Below, one piece after another: positions 42,701-53,599 of a stretch of DNA of 64,000 nt. A program made the translations under genes and the position numbers. This DNA is from a virus. The notes beneath the pieces are model-generated. The model was not told the DNA's origin. It saw only the letters and a program-made list of their open reading frames with translations, and did no database searches. The stretch covers positions 1 to 64,000 of IMG/VR virus record IMGVR_UViG_3300022839_000007. The stretch is one strand, 5' to 3'. Within the stretch, counting starts at the first letter, position 1, and each line of letters starts with the position of its first letter.

Positions 42701-45700
42701 ATCTCGTAATGACGTAGTTGAGGTTTATGAATACGAAAACACAGCAGGATCATTTATTCCTCCGACTCCTACTAAACTAGGCATGTATCCAAAATACCAG
42801 CCGGGTATTATAGTCGATAATACGTATTCTACTACAACTACAATGATACAAGGTCACGACGGCAGCTTAGTAAAGGCGTATAACGATTATCGAGACGACT
42901 TGTTAATTGAATTAGAAATGAGAATTTTTAATAATATTAAATGTGAATACGATACAACTAAAATTGATATATTTGATTTTGTATCTGGTCATGAACGAAA
43001 TACCGGTATTCCTCAAGCCGATGTTGATGCTATATTACTAGCAGACTTTGCTCAATGGTTAGAAATTGCAGGATCGCCCGATTATAGTAGTAATACTAAC
43101 TGGAATGAATTTGACAATTTTACATTAAATTATTCTAATATGGGAGATAAGTCAGGCAACCCGTTAAATGGATACTGGAGAGCAATATACAAGAAGTATT
43201 TTGATACTGACCGTCCGCACACTCATCCGTGGGAAATGATAGGATTTACCATTATGCCTGTGTGGTGGGAACAGGTGTACGGTCCTGCTCCGTATACTAA
43301 AGATAACACCATATTATGGAGCGACTTAGCAAGCGGTATAATAAAGACTCCGGGACTTCCTGCACAAATAAATTCTAAGTTCATTAGAACAACATTGTTG
43401 TCTAATATTCCAGTAGATGAAAGCGGAAACTTGTTAAGCCCGTTGGATTGTGGATTGGCACAAAATTATGCAATACTATTATCTAAAAATAACTTTGTGT
43501 TTGGAGATCAAGCTCCGGTAGAAACTGCTTGGAGACGCAGTAGCGACTATCCGTTTAGTTTAATAACAGCTTGGTCAATTTTGCAGCCTGCTCATATAAT
43601 TGGACTTGGATTCGATTGCTCTCGTGTTAAACGGGATATTGTTGGAAATTTAGTATATTCACCAACTAACAAGCGTATTCAGTTGTCTGAGTTGGTATTT
43701 CCAACAGTTAATACATCTGATACGTTGGTGTTAACCAGCGGGTTAGTTAACTATGTTGTAGATTTTATTGTTAATAACGTCACTATTAAATATCAAACAT
43801 ACAAGACACAGTTAACTAATAGTAAAAATCAATTAGCAGTTAAACTAGCAGGATTTGCAGATAAAAATAAACTAAAACTAGTGTTAGATAGCAGAAGTCC
43901 GTTGAATAAAAGTAGTGTGTTTGTGCCCGACGAAAATTACCAGATTTTCTTCAATGTAAGTAGTCCGCTAGAAACAGCAGTGTTTAGTGGAATAATCATT
44001 GAAAAAAGCAAAACTGGTTACATTATTCTTGGATACGATAAAGAAAGTCCTGTGTTTAATTACACAGCACCGATTCCTCGTCAACGAGATAGCGCAATTA
44101 CAGTTGGAGGAATAAGCGAGTCCTTTGTTAACTGGAATGAAAATACTCAATATATAGCAGGAAACGTTGTTGTTAACAACGGAACATACTATAGAGCAGT
44201 AACTACTCACACAAGCAACACTGTATTTGATGCAATAAAATTTGCAATATTGCCCTCGCTTCCTATCACCGGCGGCGAAACTGTTTTACTTCGTAAGGAT
44301 TTTGAATCTCAAGTAAGTTCACTTCCGTACGGTACGGTATTAGCATCAGTACAAGAAGTTACCGATTTTATGTTAGGATACGAAAATCATCTTGTAGCGC
44401 AAGGATTTGAGTTTAGTTTCTTCAACAACGATACCGAAGCACTCGAAGACATGAAACTTTGTATTAAAGAATTTATGTTTTGGGTCACACAAAATTGGGA
44501 TATAGGAACAGTATTAACTCTTAGCCCAGCTGCTAATCAACTTAAATTTTCTAAAGAATTTTATGTAGTTGACGACATATACGACGGATTCTATGATATA
44601 AGTATACTTAGTGGAATTGGTACAAGAATAAATTCGGAATTTAGCAACATTTTTAGAAATGACCAGAACGAATTTGGTATCAAGCCTCTAAATACAGATG
44701 ACGGCATTTACCTAGCTAGATTGCCGCTTGTACAAAAAGAGCATATTATATTAATTGATAACGTAACAGTATTCAATGACACCATTTATGATGTTGCTCC
44801 TGGGTATAGACAAGAACGTATAAAACTAGTTGGATATAGAACCGATAATTGGACCGGTGGACTCCATATCCCGGGATTCTTTTATGACAATGCAAAAGCC
44901 ACTGAATGGAATTTATGGTCTGACTATGCAATTGGAGATTTGATAAAATATAAAGAATTTTATTACGTCGCTAATAGCAAGCATTCAAGCACCGACGTAT
45001 TTGATCCCGAGTATTGGAATCAATTAAACAAAAAACCAGAACCTTCATTGTATCCAAATTGGGATTATAAAGTTAATCAGTTCACAGACTTTTATGACCT
45101 TGACTCTGATAATTTTGATACCGAACAGCAACGGCTCGGGCAACACTTAATTGGATATCAACGACGTGCATACCTTGAAAATATTATTACAGATAGTGTA
45201 AGTCAATACAAATTCTATCAAGGGTTTATTCAAGACAAAGGTACTAAAAATAGCTTAACAAAGCTATTTGATGCGTTAAGCGGTGCCGACAAAGATAGTC
45301 TTGAATTTTACGAAGAGTGGGCAATCCGAGTAGGACAATATGGTGCAATTGAAAACAAGTATGAAGTTGAATATCAACTTGACGAAACAAAATTTAGACT
45401 CGAGCCACAATTATTTGAATTAACTAATTCTATTAGTAGTCGTACTGATTTGGTTTATGAAATTGCACCTCATGAAGCAATGTTAAAGCCTAGTGATTAT
45501 ACACATAGTATATTTGAGGAAAAATCTGATATCAGTGTATTTGGGTTCGACAGCGGGTATGTTCGAAACCTTGACGTTAACCTTGTTTCTATAGTTAAGG
45601 ATCAACTAACATTGTTGTCAGTTGATGATATACAAGTAGGAGACTTTGTTTGGATTCAGAGAGAACAACAATCCTGGAATGTTTACAGAAATGTAACAGT

Positions 45701-48700
45701 TAACAATATCGTTACAGACGTAGTAATGTCCTTGCCGACTGATAGATCATTTGATAATGCACTAGCAGACTTTAATAACGGATTTACTGTTTACTTTGAA
45801 CATCCGGTTACTGAGTTTAAAGAAGACGACATTATCGGTATACGTTCTGAGTTTATTTCAGCAAATGGATTTTTTAAAGTCAAGGAAGTATTCTTAAATC
45901 AAGTAGTAATATTATCTAACGTTCCTGTTAGTCAAGAAAGTTATAACGATAGTATAGTAAGCGGTGTTAGTAAGTTTGTAAAAAGAAGATTTGCAAATGC
46001 AGCCGATCTAAATTCTACTATTGAAAATATTATTCACAATCCCGACGATAAGGTATGGATTGATAATACAGGCAATGGAAATTTTGGCGTATTTGCTAAC
46101 AATCCGGTATTTTCGCTGCAAGAAGAAACAATTAACTCAACTACAACGGCCGACAACTTTTCGTCAAGTTTTGCAGTTAATAAATCAAACACTGTTGTAG
46201 TGGTAAGCAAAAACAATCAAGCAGAAGTATTTACAAGAAATGCAGAAAGCTTTGCAAAAATATTATTACAAACGTTCTTACCGGACAATGCGATTGCTGC
46301 TAATACAAATTTTGGTGCAGATGTTAGCATCAGTGCAGACTCTCGGTACATAGCAATAGGAGTACCGGATGCAAGCAATGCAGTAACGTATTATAAAGGA
46401 GAATTAGATCCGTTGTCTACTTACAATGTAGGCGATATAGTAAGCGACAGAGGTGCTCTTTGGAGAGCAAATAATACTATAACCGGAGACAATAGCACTA
46501 TTGCTAATTTTTCTCAAGATTGGGAACCAGTGACATTGTTAACAGCAAATGCATTTGGAACTCCTAGTTCGCTAACTAATCAAGGACTAGTTTATATTTA
46601 TAAACTTAATCTTCAAACAAACACGTATTTTTTACAACATGTAATAGTAAGTCCAACTCCTAGGACTAATGAGCAGTTTGGATATAAAGTTGAATTAAGA
46701 CAAACTGCGGCCGGAATCACGCGATTATTTGTCGGAGCACCGGGCGAATCCGGCGTGGATCAAGGACGTATCTACTTCTTTGAAACTGATTATAATGATA
46801 TATGGAGCAATACTAGAAATCGTAATTACAAGGGCGAATGGTCTGCGTTGATATCTTACAACGAAAATGAAATTGTATCGTTTAACGGAATATTAAAGCA
46901 GTCAACTACAAATAATGTTGTTGAAAGTCCGTCAATCAGCAATAAGTGGATAGACATTGACATCGTGGAATACTCTGGATACATTCCTCAAGGTGCATAC
47001 ATATTAGAAGATGCAGATTCAACCGCTGTATACAACCTGGCTACGAATGTAGGTACAACGTTTGATGTAAATGCCACCGGTGATATACTAGTACTTTCCG
47101 CTTCAGCCGACTACGAGTTACTTGCACAGGATGTTAGTATTAAGACTGATCGAGTTTCTATTTTTGAAAATCAAGGAAGATGGAAATTTCTTCAATACAT
47201 AGATGCTGAAGACAGTACAGACGACTTTGGGTATGTGATATCAATAAACGAAACTGGAAACAAAATTGCAATTGGTGCACCTACAAACGACGATCAAGGA
47301 ATTGATCGCGGAGTAGTATACATCTACGAGCGAGCTACTGTCAATTCCGTATCGACATATAGCGTGGTACAAATACTGCAAAGCCCGTTTGCAGAAGAAA
47401 ACGAGGCATTTGGTACAGGAATTGATTTTAGTCATTCTCGTTTGGCAATTAGTGCAAAAAATGCAGACATGATTTTAAGTACTACATTTGACTCGTATAC
47501 TCAATTGGAGTTTGTAATAGTCGGCGAAGACGGGTTTGACAATCCGATTTATTCAAGGTATGTGCTGGATAATAGTAGTAAAGAAAAAGATATTAGCACT
47601 ACTTATGACGGAAACAATACTAAATTTTCCTCTATTATCAAAGATACTGGAAGAATAATTATTTTTCAAGAAATTGGAAATTCATTCATGTTTGCCGAAG
47701 TGTTAAACTATAATAGAAACACTAAATTCAACGACGTGTCAAATTTTAAATTAAACAACAATCACATATATATCGGACTTCCAAAATTAGACCTGTCTGA
47801 CGTTACAGATGTTATATTACCTATTGAATATGCAACGTCGACTACCGATGTTATTGGTCTTTTAGCAGATTTAAGAGCTATTCCGACTACTAATAGTTGG
47901 GAAATAATTTCATCACAGTCTGGAAAAATTAACCTAGCAACTGTTTCAAAAGCGTTCCTATACAGCAAAGAAAGCAATGATATAATTGCCAACTTGGATA
48001 TACTTGACCCGAGACAGGGTAAAATTCCAGGCGTTGCTGATCAGGAAATTAGTTTTAAAACCTTCTACGATCCTGCAATATATAGCGTCAATCAAAATAA
48101 CAAAACAGGAATAACAGTTGATGTTAATGCAAACTGGACTGACAATTATGTAGGAAAACTATGGTGGTCAATTGGAAGTGCAACCTGGATTAATCCGTAT
48201 CAAGGCAGCGTGCATTATCGGTCCGCAAATTGGAATATGCTAGCTGATTCAGGTAGTATTGAAATATACGAATGGGTAAAGACAACATTAACTCCGTTGC
48301 AATACCGTGCTCAATCCGATACAAGTGCAGGATTTGCAAATGGAATAAGCGGTACGCCAAAGTTTGGCGATACTATCTATAGTTCAAGTATTGATATAGA
48401 TTCAATTAGTGGAAAAACTACTGAATTTTATTATTTTTGGGTACGAAATAATAAAATAATTCCAAGAAATGTAAAAAGAAGATTGAGTTCGTTTGACATC
48501 GAACAGTTGATACTAAATCCGTCAACTAATGGTTACCGATACATTGCACCGTTAGGCACTGATCAGTTTGCATTGCATAACATTCAAAGTTTAATTAGTG
48601 GTACAGATACTATATTACATATTGAATTTGAACGTAATGAATTATTAGAAACAAATATTCATAGTGAATATGAACTATTAACCGAAGGATTGGACATATC

Positions 48701-51700
48701 TACACCTAGTTCTGCAATTGAGCAAAAATGGTATGACAGCTTAGTTGGATACGACTTGGCAAATAATCCAGTGCCCGACACAGAACTACCTGCTAAACAA
48801 AAATATGGTATATTAAACTCCCCGCGACAAAGCATGTTTATCAATCGCCTCGAAGCTGTTAAACAATTTGTAGAAAGAGTCAACGACGTACTTGTTAAGA
48901 CGCAGATAGTAGACAATTATGTAATTGATCAGCTAGTTCTAAAAGACGAAATTCCGTTAGCAAGTATCGGTAGATATGATAGTGTAGTTTCTACTGTAGA
49001 CGATCTTCGATTTGTAGGTGTAGCAAAAGTACAACAAGCAATCTTGCTACCTATAATTGTTGATGGTAAGATTTCTGATGTTACTATAATTTCTGCAGGT
49101 CGAGGTTATAAGATTTCTCCGCAAGTTAAGATTAGTTCTAACTCCGGAAAAGGTGCAATTATAAAAACTGAAATTAATAGTATAGGACAAATAATAAAGG
49201 TAACAATCTTAAATCAAGGTAAAAAATATAGCAACGATACTACATTAAATGTAAGAAAATTTAGTGTATTAGTAATTGCAGACGCTGCATTAATTGGAAG
49301 ATGGGCAATATATACTTGGTCCTCGATATCACAAACGTGGGACCGTACTGACAATCAATCATTTAATACTTCTAATTATTGGGAGTACCGGGATTGGTAT
49401 GCAACAGACTACAGTAACTTGACTTCTATTGATTTAACAGTTGATCAGAGTTACGAATTGTTTGCAGCCAACGATGCAATTGGCGACATTGTAAAAATTA
49501 ATACAATTGGCAGCGGCGGCTGGCTGTTGCTAGAAAAAATCAACGATCGGCTAACTGAAGATTACACAATAAACTATAAAACTGTAGGTAGAGAAAATGG
49601 AACTATTCAATTAGCAACAAGGTTGTACGACTATGCAACTGTTACAAGCGGATACGATGCATTAATATACGATAACGCATTTTATGACAGAGAGCCAATT
49701 ATAGAATTAAGAAATATATTAACTGCACTCAGAGACGATATTTTTATTGGAGATTTAGCGGTTGAATATAACAAAACCTTCTTTGCAGGACTACGATATG
49801 CATTTAGCGAACAAGTAAACGTTGACTGGGCATTTAAAACTAGCTTTATACGGGCAAAGCATAACGTAGGCAAATTGTTGCAAAAAGTTACATTTCAAAA
49901 CGATAACCTTGACAATTACGAGGACTACGTAAAAGAAGTAAAACCATTTAGTTCAAAGGTTAGAGAGTATATCAGTTCGTACAACCACGTTGAATCAACT
50001 AGCAGCTTAACTACCGACTTTGATATACCTCCGAGTTATAATGTAGATAATAATACTATTGAAACAATATCAGCACAAGTAAGCAATGGCGAAGTAATTG
50101 GAATAGTTCAAAAATATATGAATTATCCTTACAAAAGTTGGGTAGACAATAACGGGTACGAAGTAGTAGAGATTAAGGTATCTAATTCTGGATCAGGATA
50201 TACGCAAACCCCAACTGTGGTAGTTGAAGGTGATAGCACTACTGCAACTGCATATACAAGCAAAGGAAAAGTTACTTCAATTGAAATTACAAATACCGGA
50301 AACAAGTTTTATAAGGCTCCGTTAGTTACAATTAGCGGAACACAAACTGCTGGCGGACAGGTTGCTACTGCGGTTGCTATCTTAGGTAACGGATTAATAA
50401 GAACTGCTCACTTAACTATTAAGTTTGATAGAACACAAGGCACTTATTCGTTAACCGACTTGAATGTTACTGAAGTATTTTCTGGCACTGGTGCTAAACA
50501 AGAATTTAATCTCAAGTGGCCAATGAATATTAGATCAAATAGTTTTAGCATTTATATTAATAATAGAATACAGCTAAGTAGCAACTTTGAAGTTTCTAAT
50601 AATTTAGATACATCTAAAGGATACGCCCGACAAATAGCAAAAATTAAGTTTATCACTGCTCCGCCGGTGAATAGTGTAGTAACTGTTAATTATAAAAAAG
50701 ATGTTACTATATTAAATGCTGCAGATAGAATTTATTCATTCTATAATCCAACTTCGGGAATGCCAGGTAAAGAACTAGCACAACTAATGACTGGAGTTGA
50801 ATACTCGGGAGCAATATACGATGGTAGCGGATTTGGAAACGCACAAGGGTGGGATCCTGAGTCTCAATTTAGTCAAGGGTTCGGCGCAACTCCATGGGAT
50901 ACATTTGATAAGACGTACGATGACGAGATATTTGTATTAGACGGAAGTACTAGCGTATTAGAACTTGCTACTCCGTTAGAAAACGGAGTAGAATATAATG
51001 TTTATCTAAATAATACTCGGCTCGACGATCCTGAGTTTAGTACAGGCGGCGTAGTTTCAAATCCAAATGCAGTAATGCAAACTATAGTAGGCAACGGAAT
51101 AACAACTGCTGTTAATATTGAAGATATTGGAACTGTTGTAGATGCTGATATTATTATTATTAGAAAATCTACCAGCGATGGTAGTTTTACTCCAAATGAA
51201 ACATTGTATGATACTGCGTTGCAGGGCGGCAATTTGGCATATAATACCGCAACTGGGCTAGCAAGCGAAGATATTGTAGTCGACGGCGACAGTTTTGTTA
51301 CTCAAACTTCGAGTAAAGGTCCAGAAGAATTGGTACCTGGGCAATTATTAGATACTCTTGATATCCAAGTGTACCATAAGCCCAGCAACGGTATTGGAGT
51401 TATCGGAGTTGCAAGTTATCGCGTTATTAGCGAAACATCAACCTTTAAGTTACCACAAGTTCCAAACACTAGCGACAGCTTAATTGTCAAACTCAACGGC
51501 GAAATTCTTGCTCAAAATATGTACACAGTTGATTGGAAAAATAGAACAATAACAACTATTGAACCGTTAGTTTTTGGTAATCTAACTATTACTACTATCG
51601 GTACAAACGGAGTTGGTATTCTTGATAATATAACTGTAGAAGCAGTAGGAAACACTGACACTTACATTAGTAATGTGTTATATAATGACCAACTTTCGGC

Positions 51701-53579
51701 ATTAATAACAGTAAACGGAAAAGTATTGCTTAATATTGATGATTATCAGTTAAGCAGCACCTCAACTGGATGTTTACAAATTATGTTAACTAATGGTACT
51801 ACAGTTAGCGGAGATATAATTCAATATACTGTTTACAATTCAATTTTACAGCAATATAGCACGGTACAAATTGACAATACATTTATACCAGACGGAGTAA
51901 CGGTATATCATACGTTTGATACAGACGGTCCTATTCCGTTTGAGTCAAAGCCGTTTTCTCACAATATATTAATTAAAAATGATAATATCATGTTAAATCC
52001 TGGATATAGCATTTCTCATACTGCAACGCTGGAAAGAGATTATAATATAGAATCGTGGCAATTTGATAATACAATTTCTATTTTATCGTCGGATGTAATC
52101 GTATATGTTAATAACAAGAAGTTAACAGATACCGAAGTTACATACGATCCTGTTAATTTTAAAATACAATTGATACGTGAAGATATTGCTCCGCCGGGTA
52201 GTAGGATAGATATATTTGTTATTACCGATGCTGATTATTATTTTGTTGATACTAAGATTACATTTTCAAATAATAATTTACAAAATATTGCTACAGTAGG
52301 CTCGCCTATAACATTTGAACTAGGTAACTCGACTGTGTATACTGGGGTAGTAAAAACAGTTTCTAATAATAGCATCACACTCGAAGCTTACAGACCCGAT
52401 ATTACAACTGCATTTGTATTTGCGTCAACTGTTATAATAGGCTCAGGAAATACTAGTCTTTCTACTCAAATTAGTAATGTTGAGTATGTAGAGAGCGATA
52501 GTATGACATTTGCAGTTGCTCCTGAAATTAACACTAACATCGAGATCTATACATTTAGTAATCACGATATCAACAACTTTTCGCGCATCACATACGATGT
52601 ATTGATAAAATCTTCAGTAACCGAAGGAACATCTGATTTTATCAAGCGTAATCTATTAACAAGAGGTATTATAAAGTTACCAACATCGTCATACGGAACT
52701 CCTTATGTGTGGGTAATAGTCAATGGAAAGTTACTTACTCCTTACGCTGACTACACTGTAGTTGATTCGTTGGATGCAGTACAATTAAAAATAGTACCGA
52801 TGGAAAACGATACTGTGGATGTATTACAGTTTGGCTCAAATCCTGTTATTCCACAATACGGATATCGCATCTTTAAAGATATGTTAAATAGAACACATTA
52901 CAAACGTCTTAATCAAGACAACAGCTATGTGTTGGCAAATCCACTTAATTACTACGATGCAAGAATAATGTTAACTGATACTACTGGAATTTTTCAACCT
53001 AATAAACAAAAAAATGTCCCAGGTGTATTATTTATTGACGGAGAACGGATCGAATATTTTGAAATTAGCGGAAATGCATTGTTACAATTAAGAAGAGGTA
53101 CACTAGGCACCGGAGTCAAAGCAGTACACCATAATGGATCAATATTATTAGGCCAGGGTCCAGACGAAAATATTTCGTACCAAGATAAAATGCTGCATCA
53201 AATCTTGTTATCTAACGGTACTACTACGTATAACTTAGACTTTGTTGCTGACAATATTAATGAAATTGAGGTATTTTTAGGAGGAACCCGTTTGAGAAAA
53301 TCGGCAATAGAAGTTTATCAGTCCAATATCGATCAAGATAGTAACGAAGGAAATATAACAATTCCGGCCGAGTTTAGTGTGACTGGGTCGTTAATATCAA
53401 TTGAACCAAGAAATGCATTAACTGGAGAAATAATTAATCCGTTATTATGGAATAACCAACGTATTGAGATTATACGAAAGATCGGACAAGTATGGAACAC
53501 TCCAGGAAAGACATTAGCAGATTCGGATAACTTAATAAGTAGATTCTTACGTGGCGCAACAATACGCTTGCCGAAATAA
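39762..53579 (+). CDS. Giant baseplate-associated protein in the gp7 position (4605 residues)
   Basis: The ATG overlaps the gp6 stop (TAATG). The N-terminal part (LPKYFRTDINRKFINSTIDQMIKPG, broken here only for quoting, and YWLPNGPDVV) is typical of the very large gp7-position proteins of marine T4-like phages. Residues of about 2180-2570 contain FG-GAP-like blades (ISADSRYIAIGVPDAS, RLFVGAPGESGVDQGRIYFFE as two parts, TGNKIAIGAPTNDD), suggesting a beta-propeller. Near 3110 and 3470 are GxGY-x-x-x-P-x-V modules (AGRGYKISPQVKI, GSGYTQTPTVVVEG). The C-terminal third is a series of beta-sandwich-like modules. T4 gp7 is 1032 residues. Likely a wedge arm extended with surface-exposed domains; no enzymatic motif was found. 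Confidence 0.8.
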   Translation: MAFEKDQTDITLPVNGTGDISAVNFLPKYFRTDINRKFINSTIDQMIKPGVVEKINSFTGRRYARATTVNDSFLSDVTATRENYQFEPVMVYKDTLNNVEFYKDYNDYLGQLTTFKGTTSNHSILNSQEYYAWNPHIDWDKFANFREYYWLPNGPDVVSVSGQSTSVVSTYTVGIVFDADNYAYVFTPNGFTRNPKLKLYKGQTYRFDIDTPGHPFALAISRVFNDQDPGIEYAPSNLSTLYNKGVVKYQYDAEGKLVISNEEYIEKGVIEFTVPDDVPDTLFYLSKNSVDTSGIIATYTILAASEINVNEEIVGKRSYKTANGIQLSNGMKLYFQGTVTPDEYSKGFWYVEGVGSAIKLVSDQSLEVPAIFTSKFNVPFDTFGFDQYPFEDASSFPGTKDYIVINRSSPDRNPWSRYNRWFHKDVITASAMANNRVANINQDARAKRPIIEFEAGLKLYQHGAKAKNNVDLVDTFTTDVFSTIEGSLGYNVDGVDLVDRMRVLFTADTDILVQGKIYQVKFITHNARRQITLIETVDTDPVLDDTVLVLMGNTQAGNMFYYTGIKWKIAQDKTSINQFPLFDLFDKDGISYTDNTTYPSSSFRGNTLFGYRLGTGTPDTELGFALSYRNISNVGDIVFDFSLLTDTFGYQSELHQTSLVNTDTSFLRKYNAFGTEFSYENGWKKAVAKSSQAVINSQIITNKLNNFPIDVYDNSATVTDLIIKIWVNGSRKYQDIDYIVSSNNNIAYIDFNRELAETNLLLIKTYSSANKNANGFYEIPINFEKNPLNDNITEVTLGEVNDHINSIADGHPEFIGIFPGASNLRDISKLASYGTRFVQHSGPLNLALYNLTDKDANLIKSLKFARREYAKFKRQFIYEANKTGFHGSARDHVDLILQTLAQTKTEARPFYFSDMVAIGTALKTLHLVEYPDAVFFALNRSFNLSTLSINAVTVYLNGIQLLHNKDYIFVDTFVKILNNLSRNDVVEVYEYENTAGSFIPPTPTKLGMYPKYQPGIIVDNTYSTTTTMIQGHDGSLVKAYNDYRDDLLIELEMRIFNNIKCEYDTTKIDIFDFVSGHERNTGIPQADVDAILLADFAQWLEIAGSPDYSSNTNWNEFDNFTLNYSNMGDKSGNPLNGYWRAIYKKYFDTDRPHTHPWEMIGFTIMPVWWEQVYGPAPYTKDNTILWSDLASGIIKTPGLPAQINSKFIRTTLLSNIPVDESGNLLSPLDCGLAQNYAILLSKNNFVFGDQAPVETAWRRSSDYPFSLITAWSILQPAHIIGLGFDCSRVKRDIVGNLVYSPTNKRIQLSELVFPTVNTSDTLVLTSGLVNYVVDFIVNNVTIKYQTYKTQLTNSKNQLAVKLAGFADKNKLKLVLDSRSPLNKSSVFVPDENYQIFFNVSSPLETAVFSGIIIEKSKTGYIILGYDKESPVFNYTAPIPRQRDSAITVGGISESFVNWNENTQYIAGNVVVNNGTYYRAVTTHTSNTVFDAIKFAILPSLPITGGETVLLRKDFESQVSSLPYGTVLASVQEVTDFMLGYENHLVAQGFEFSFFNNDTEALEDMKLCIKEFMFWVTQNWDIGTVLTLSPAANQLKFSKEFYVVDDIYDGFYDISILSGIGTRINSEFSNIFRNDQNEFGIKPLNTDDGIYLARLPLVQKEHIILIDNVTVFNDTIYDVAPGYRQERIKLVGYRTDNWTGGLHIPGFFYDNAKATEWNLWSDYAIGDLIKYKEFYYVANSKHSSTDVFDPEYWNQLNKKPEPSLYPNWDYKVNQFTDFYDLDSDNFDTEQQRLGQHLIGYQRRAYLENIITDSVSQYKFYQGFIQDKGTKNSLTKLFDALSGADKDSLEFYEEWAIRVGQYGAIENKYEVEYQLDETKFRLEPQLFELTNSISSRTDLVYEIAPHEAMLKPSDYTHSIFEEKSDISVFGFDSGYVRNLDVNLVSIVKDQLTLLSVDDIQVGDFVWIQREQQSWNVYRNVTVNNIVTDVVMSLPTDRSFDNALADFNNGFTVYFEHPVTEFKEDDIIGIRSEFISANGFFKVKEVFLNQVVILSNVPVSQESYNDSIVSGVSKFVKRRFANAADLNSTIENIIHNPDDKVWIDNTGNGNFGVFANNPVFSLQEETINSTTTADNFSSSFAVNKSNTVVVVSKNNQAEVFTRNAESFAKILLQTFLPDNAIAANTNFGADVSISADSRYIAIGVPDASNAVTYYKGELDPLSTYNVGDIVSDRGALWRANNTITGDNSTIANFSQDWEPVTLLTANAFGTPSSLTNQGLVYIYKLNLQTNTYFLQHVIVSPTPRTNEQFGYKVELRQTAAGITRLFVGAPGESGVDQGRIYFFETDYNDIWSNTRNRNYKGEWSALISYNENEIVSFNGILKQSTTNNVVESPSISNKWIDIDIVEYSGYIPQGAYILEDADSTAVYNLATNVGTTFDVNATGDILVLSASADYELLAQDVSIKTDRVSIFENQGRWKFLQYIDAEDSTDDFGYVISINETGNKIAIGAPTNDDQGIDRGVVYIYERATVNSVSTYSVVQILQSPFAEENEAFGTGIDFSHSRLAISAKNADMILSTTFDSYTQLEFVIVGEDGFDNPIYSRYVLDNSSKEKDISTTYDGNNTKFSSIIKDTGRIIIFQEIGNSFMFAEVLNYNRNTKFNDVSNFKLNNNHIYIGLPKLDLSDVTDVILPIEYATSTTDVIGLLADLRAIPTTNSWEIISSQSGKINLATVSKAFLYSKESNDIIANLDILDPRQGKIPGVADQEISFKTFYDPAIYSVNQNNKTGITVDVNANWTDNYVGKLWWSIGSATWINPYQGSVHYRSANWNMLADSGSIEIYEWVKTTLTPLQYRAQSDTSAGFANGISGTPKFGDTIYSSSIDIDSISGKTTEFYYFWVRNNKIIPRNVKRRLSSFDIEQLILNPSTNGYRYIAPLGTDQFALHNIQSLISGTDTILHIEFERNELLETNIHSEYELLTEGLDISTPSSAIEQKWYDSLVGYDLANNPVPDTELPAKQKYGILNSPRQSMFINRLEAVKQFVERVNDVLVKTQIVDNYVIDQLVLKDEIPLASIGRYDSVVSTVDDLRFVGVAKVQQAILLPIIVDGKISDVTIISAGRGYKISPQVKISSNSGKGAIIKTEINSIGQIIKVTILNQGKKYSNDTTLNVRKFSVLVIADAALIGRWAIYTWSSISQTWDRTDNQSFNTSNYWEYRDWYATDYSNLTSIDLTVDQSYELFAANDAIGDIVKINTIGSGGWLLLEKINDRLTEDYTINYKTVGRENGTIQLATRLYDYATVTSGYDALIYDNAFYDREPIIELRNILTALRDDIFIGDLAVEYNKTFFAGLRYAFSEQVNVDWAFKTSFIRAKHNVGKLLQKVTFQNDNLDNYEDYVKEVKPFSSKVREYISSYNHVESTSSLTTDFDIPPSYNVDNNTIETISAQVSNGEVIGIVQKYMNYPYKSWVDNNGYEVVEIKVSNSGSGYTQTPTVVVEGDSTTATAYTSKGKVTSIEITNTGNKFYKAPLVTISGTQTAGGQVATAVAILGNGLIRTAHLTIKFDRTQGTYSLTDLNVTEVFSGTGAKQEFNLKWPMNIRSNSFSIYINNRIQLSSNFEVSNNLDTSKGYARQIAKIKFITAPPVNSVVTVNYKKDVTILNAADRIYSFYNPTSGMPGKELAQLMTGVEYSGAIYDGSGFGNAQGWDPESQFSQGFGATPWDTFDKTYDDEIFVLDGSTSVLELATPLENGVEYNVYLNNTRLDDPEFSTGGVVSNPNAVMQTIVGNGITTAVNIEDIGTVVDADIIIIRKSTSDGSFTPNETLYDTALQGGNLAYNTATGLASEDIVVDGDSFVTQTSSKGPEELVPGQLLDTLDIQVYHKPSNGIGVIGVASYRVISETSTFKLPQVPNTSDSLIVKLNGEILAQNMYTVDWKNRTITTIEPLVFGNLTITTIGTNGVGILDNITVEAVGNTDTYISNVLYNDQLSALITVNGKVLLNIDDYQLSSTSTGCLQIMLTNGTTVSGDIIQYTVYNSILQQYSTVQIDNTFIPDGVTVYHTFDTDGPIPFESKPFSHNILIKNDNIMLNPGYSISHTATLERDYNIESWQFDNTISILSSDVIVYVNNKKLTDTEVTYDPVNFKIQLIREDIAPPGSRIDIFVITDADYYFVDTKITFSNNNLQNIATVGSPITFELGNSTVYTGVVKTVSNNSITLEAYRPDITTAFVFASTVIIGSGNTSLSTQISNVEYVESDSMTFAVAPEINTNIEIYTFSNHDINNFSRITYDVLIKSSVTEGTSDFIKRNLLTRGIIKLPTSSYGTPYVWVIVNGKLLTPYADYTVVDSLDAVQLKIVPMENDTVDVLQFGSNPVIPQYGYRIFKDMLNRTHYKRLNQDNSYVLANPLNYYDARIMLTDTTGIFQPNKQKNVPGVLFIDGERIEYFEISGNALLQLRRGTLGTGVKAVHHNGSILLGQGPDENISYQDKMLHQILLSNGTTTYNLDFVADNINEIEVFLGGTRLRKSAIEVYQSNIDQDSNEGNITIPAEFSVTGSLISIEPRNALTGEIINPLLWNNQRIEIIRKIGQVWNTPGKTLADSDNLISRFLRGATIRLPK

Positions 53580-53582
53580 ATA
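53575..53582 (+). promoter_or_regulatory. T4-type late promoter (AATAAATA) overlapping the giant gene's stop
   Basis: AATAAATA includes the TAA stop at 53577-53579. It lies 17 bp before the ATG at 53600, with TATAAGG as ribosome site. Confidence 0.6.
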
Positions 53583-53599
53583 CAGTATAAGGTGTAACA

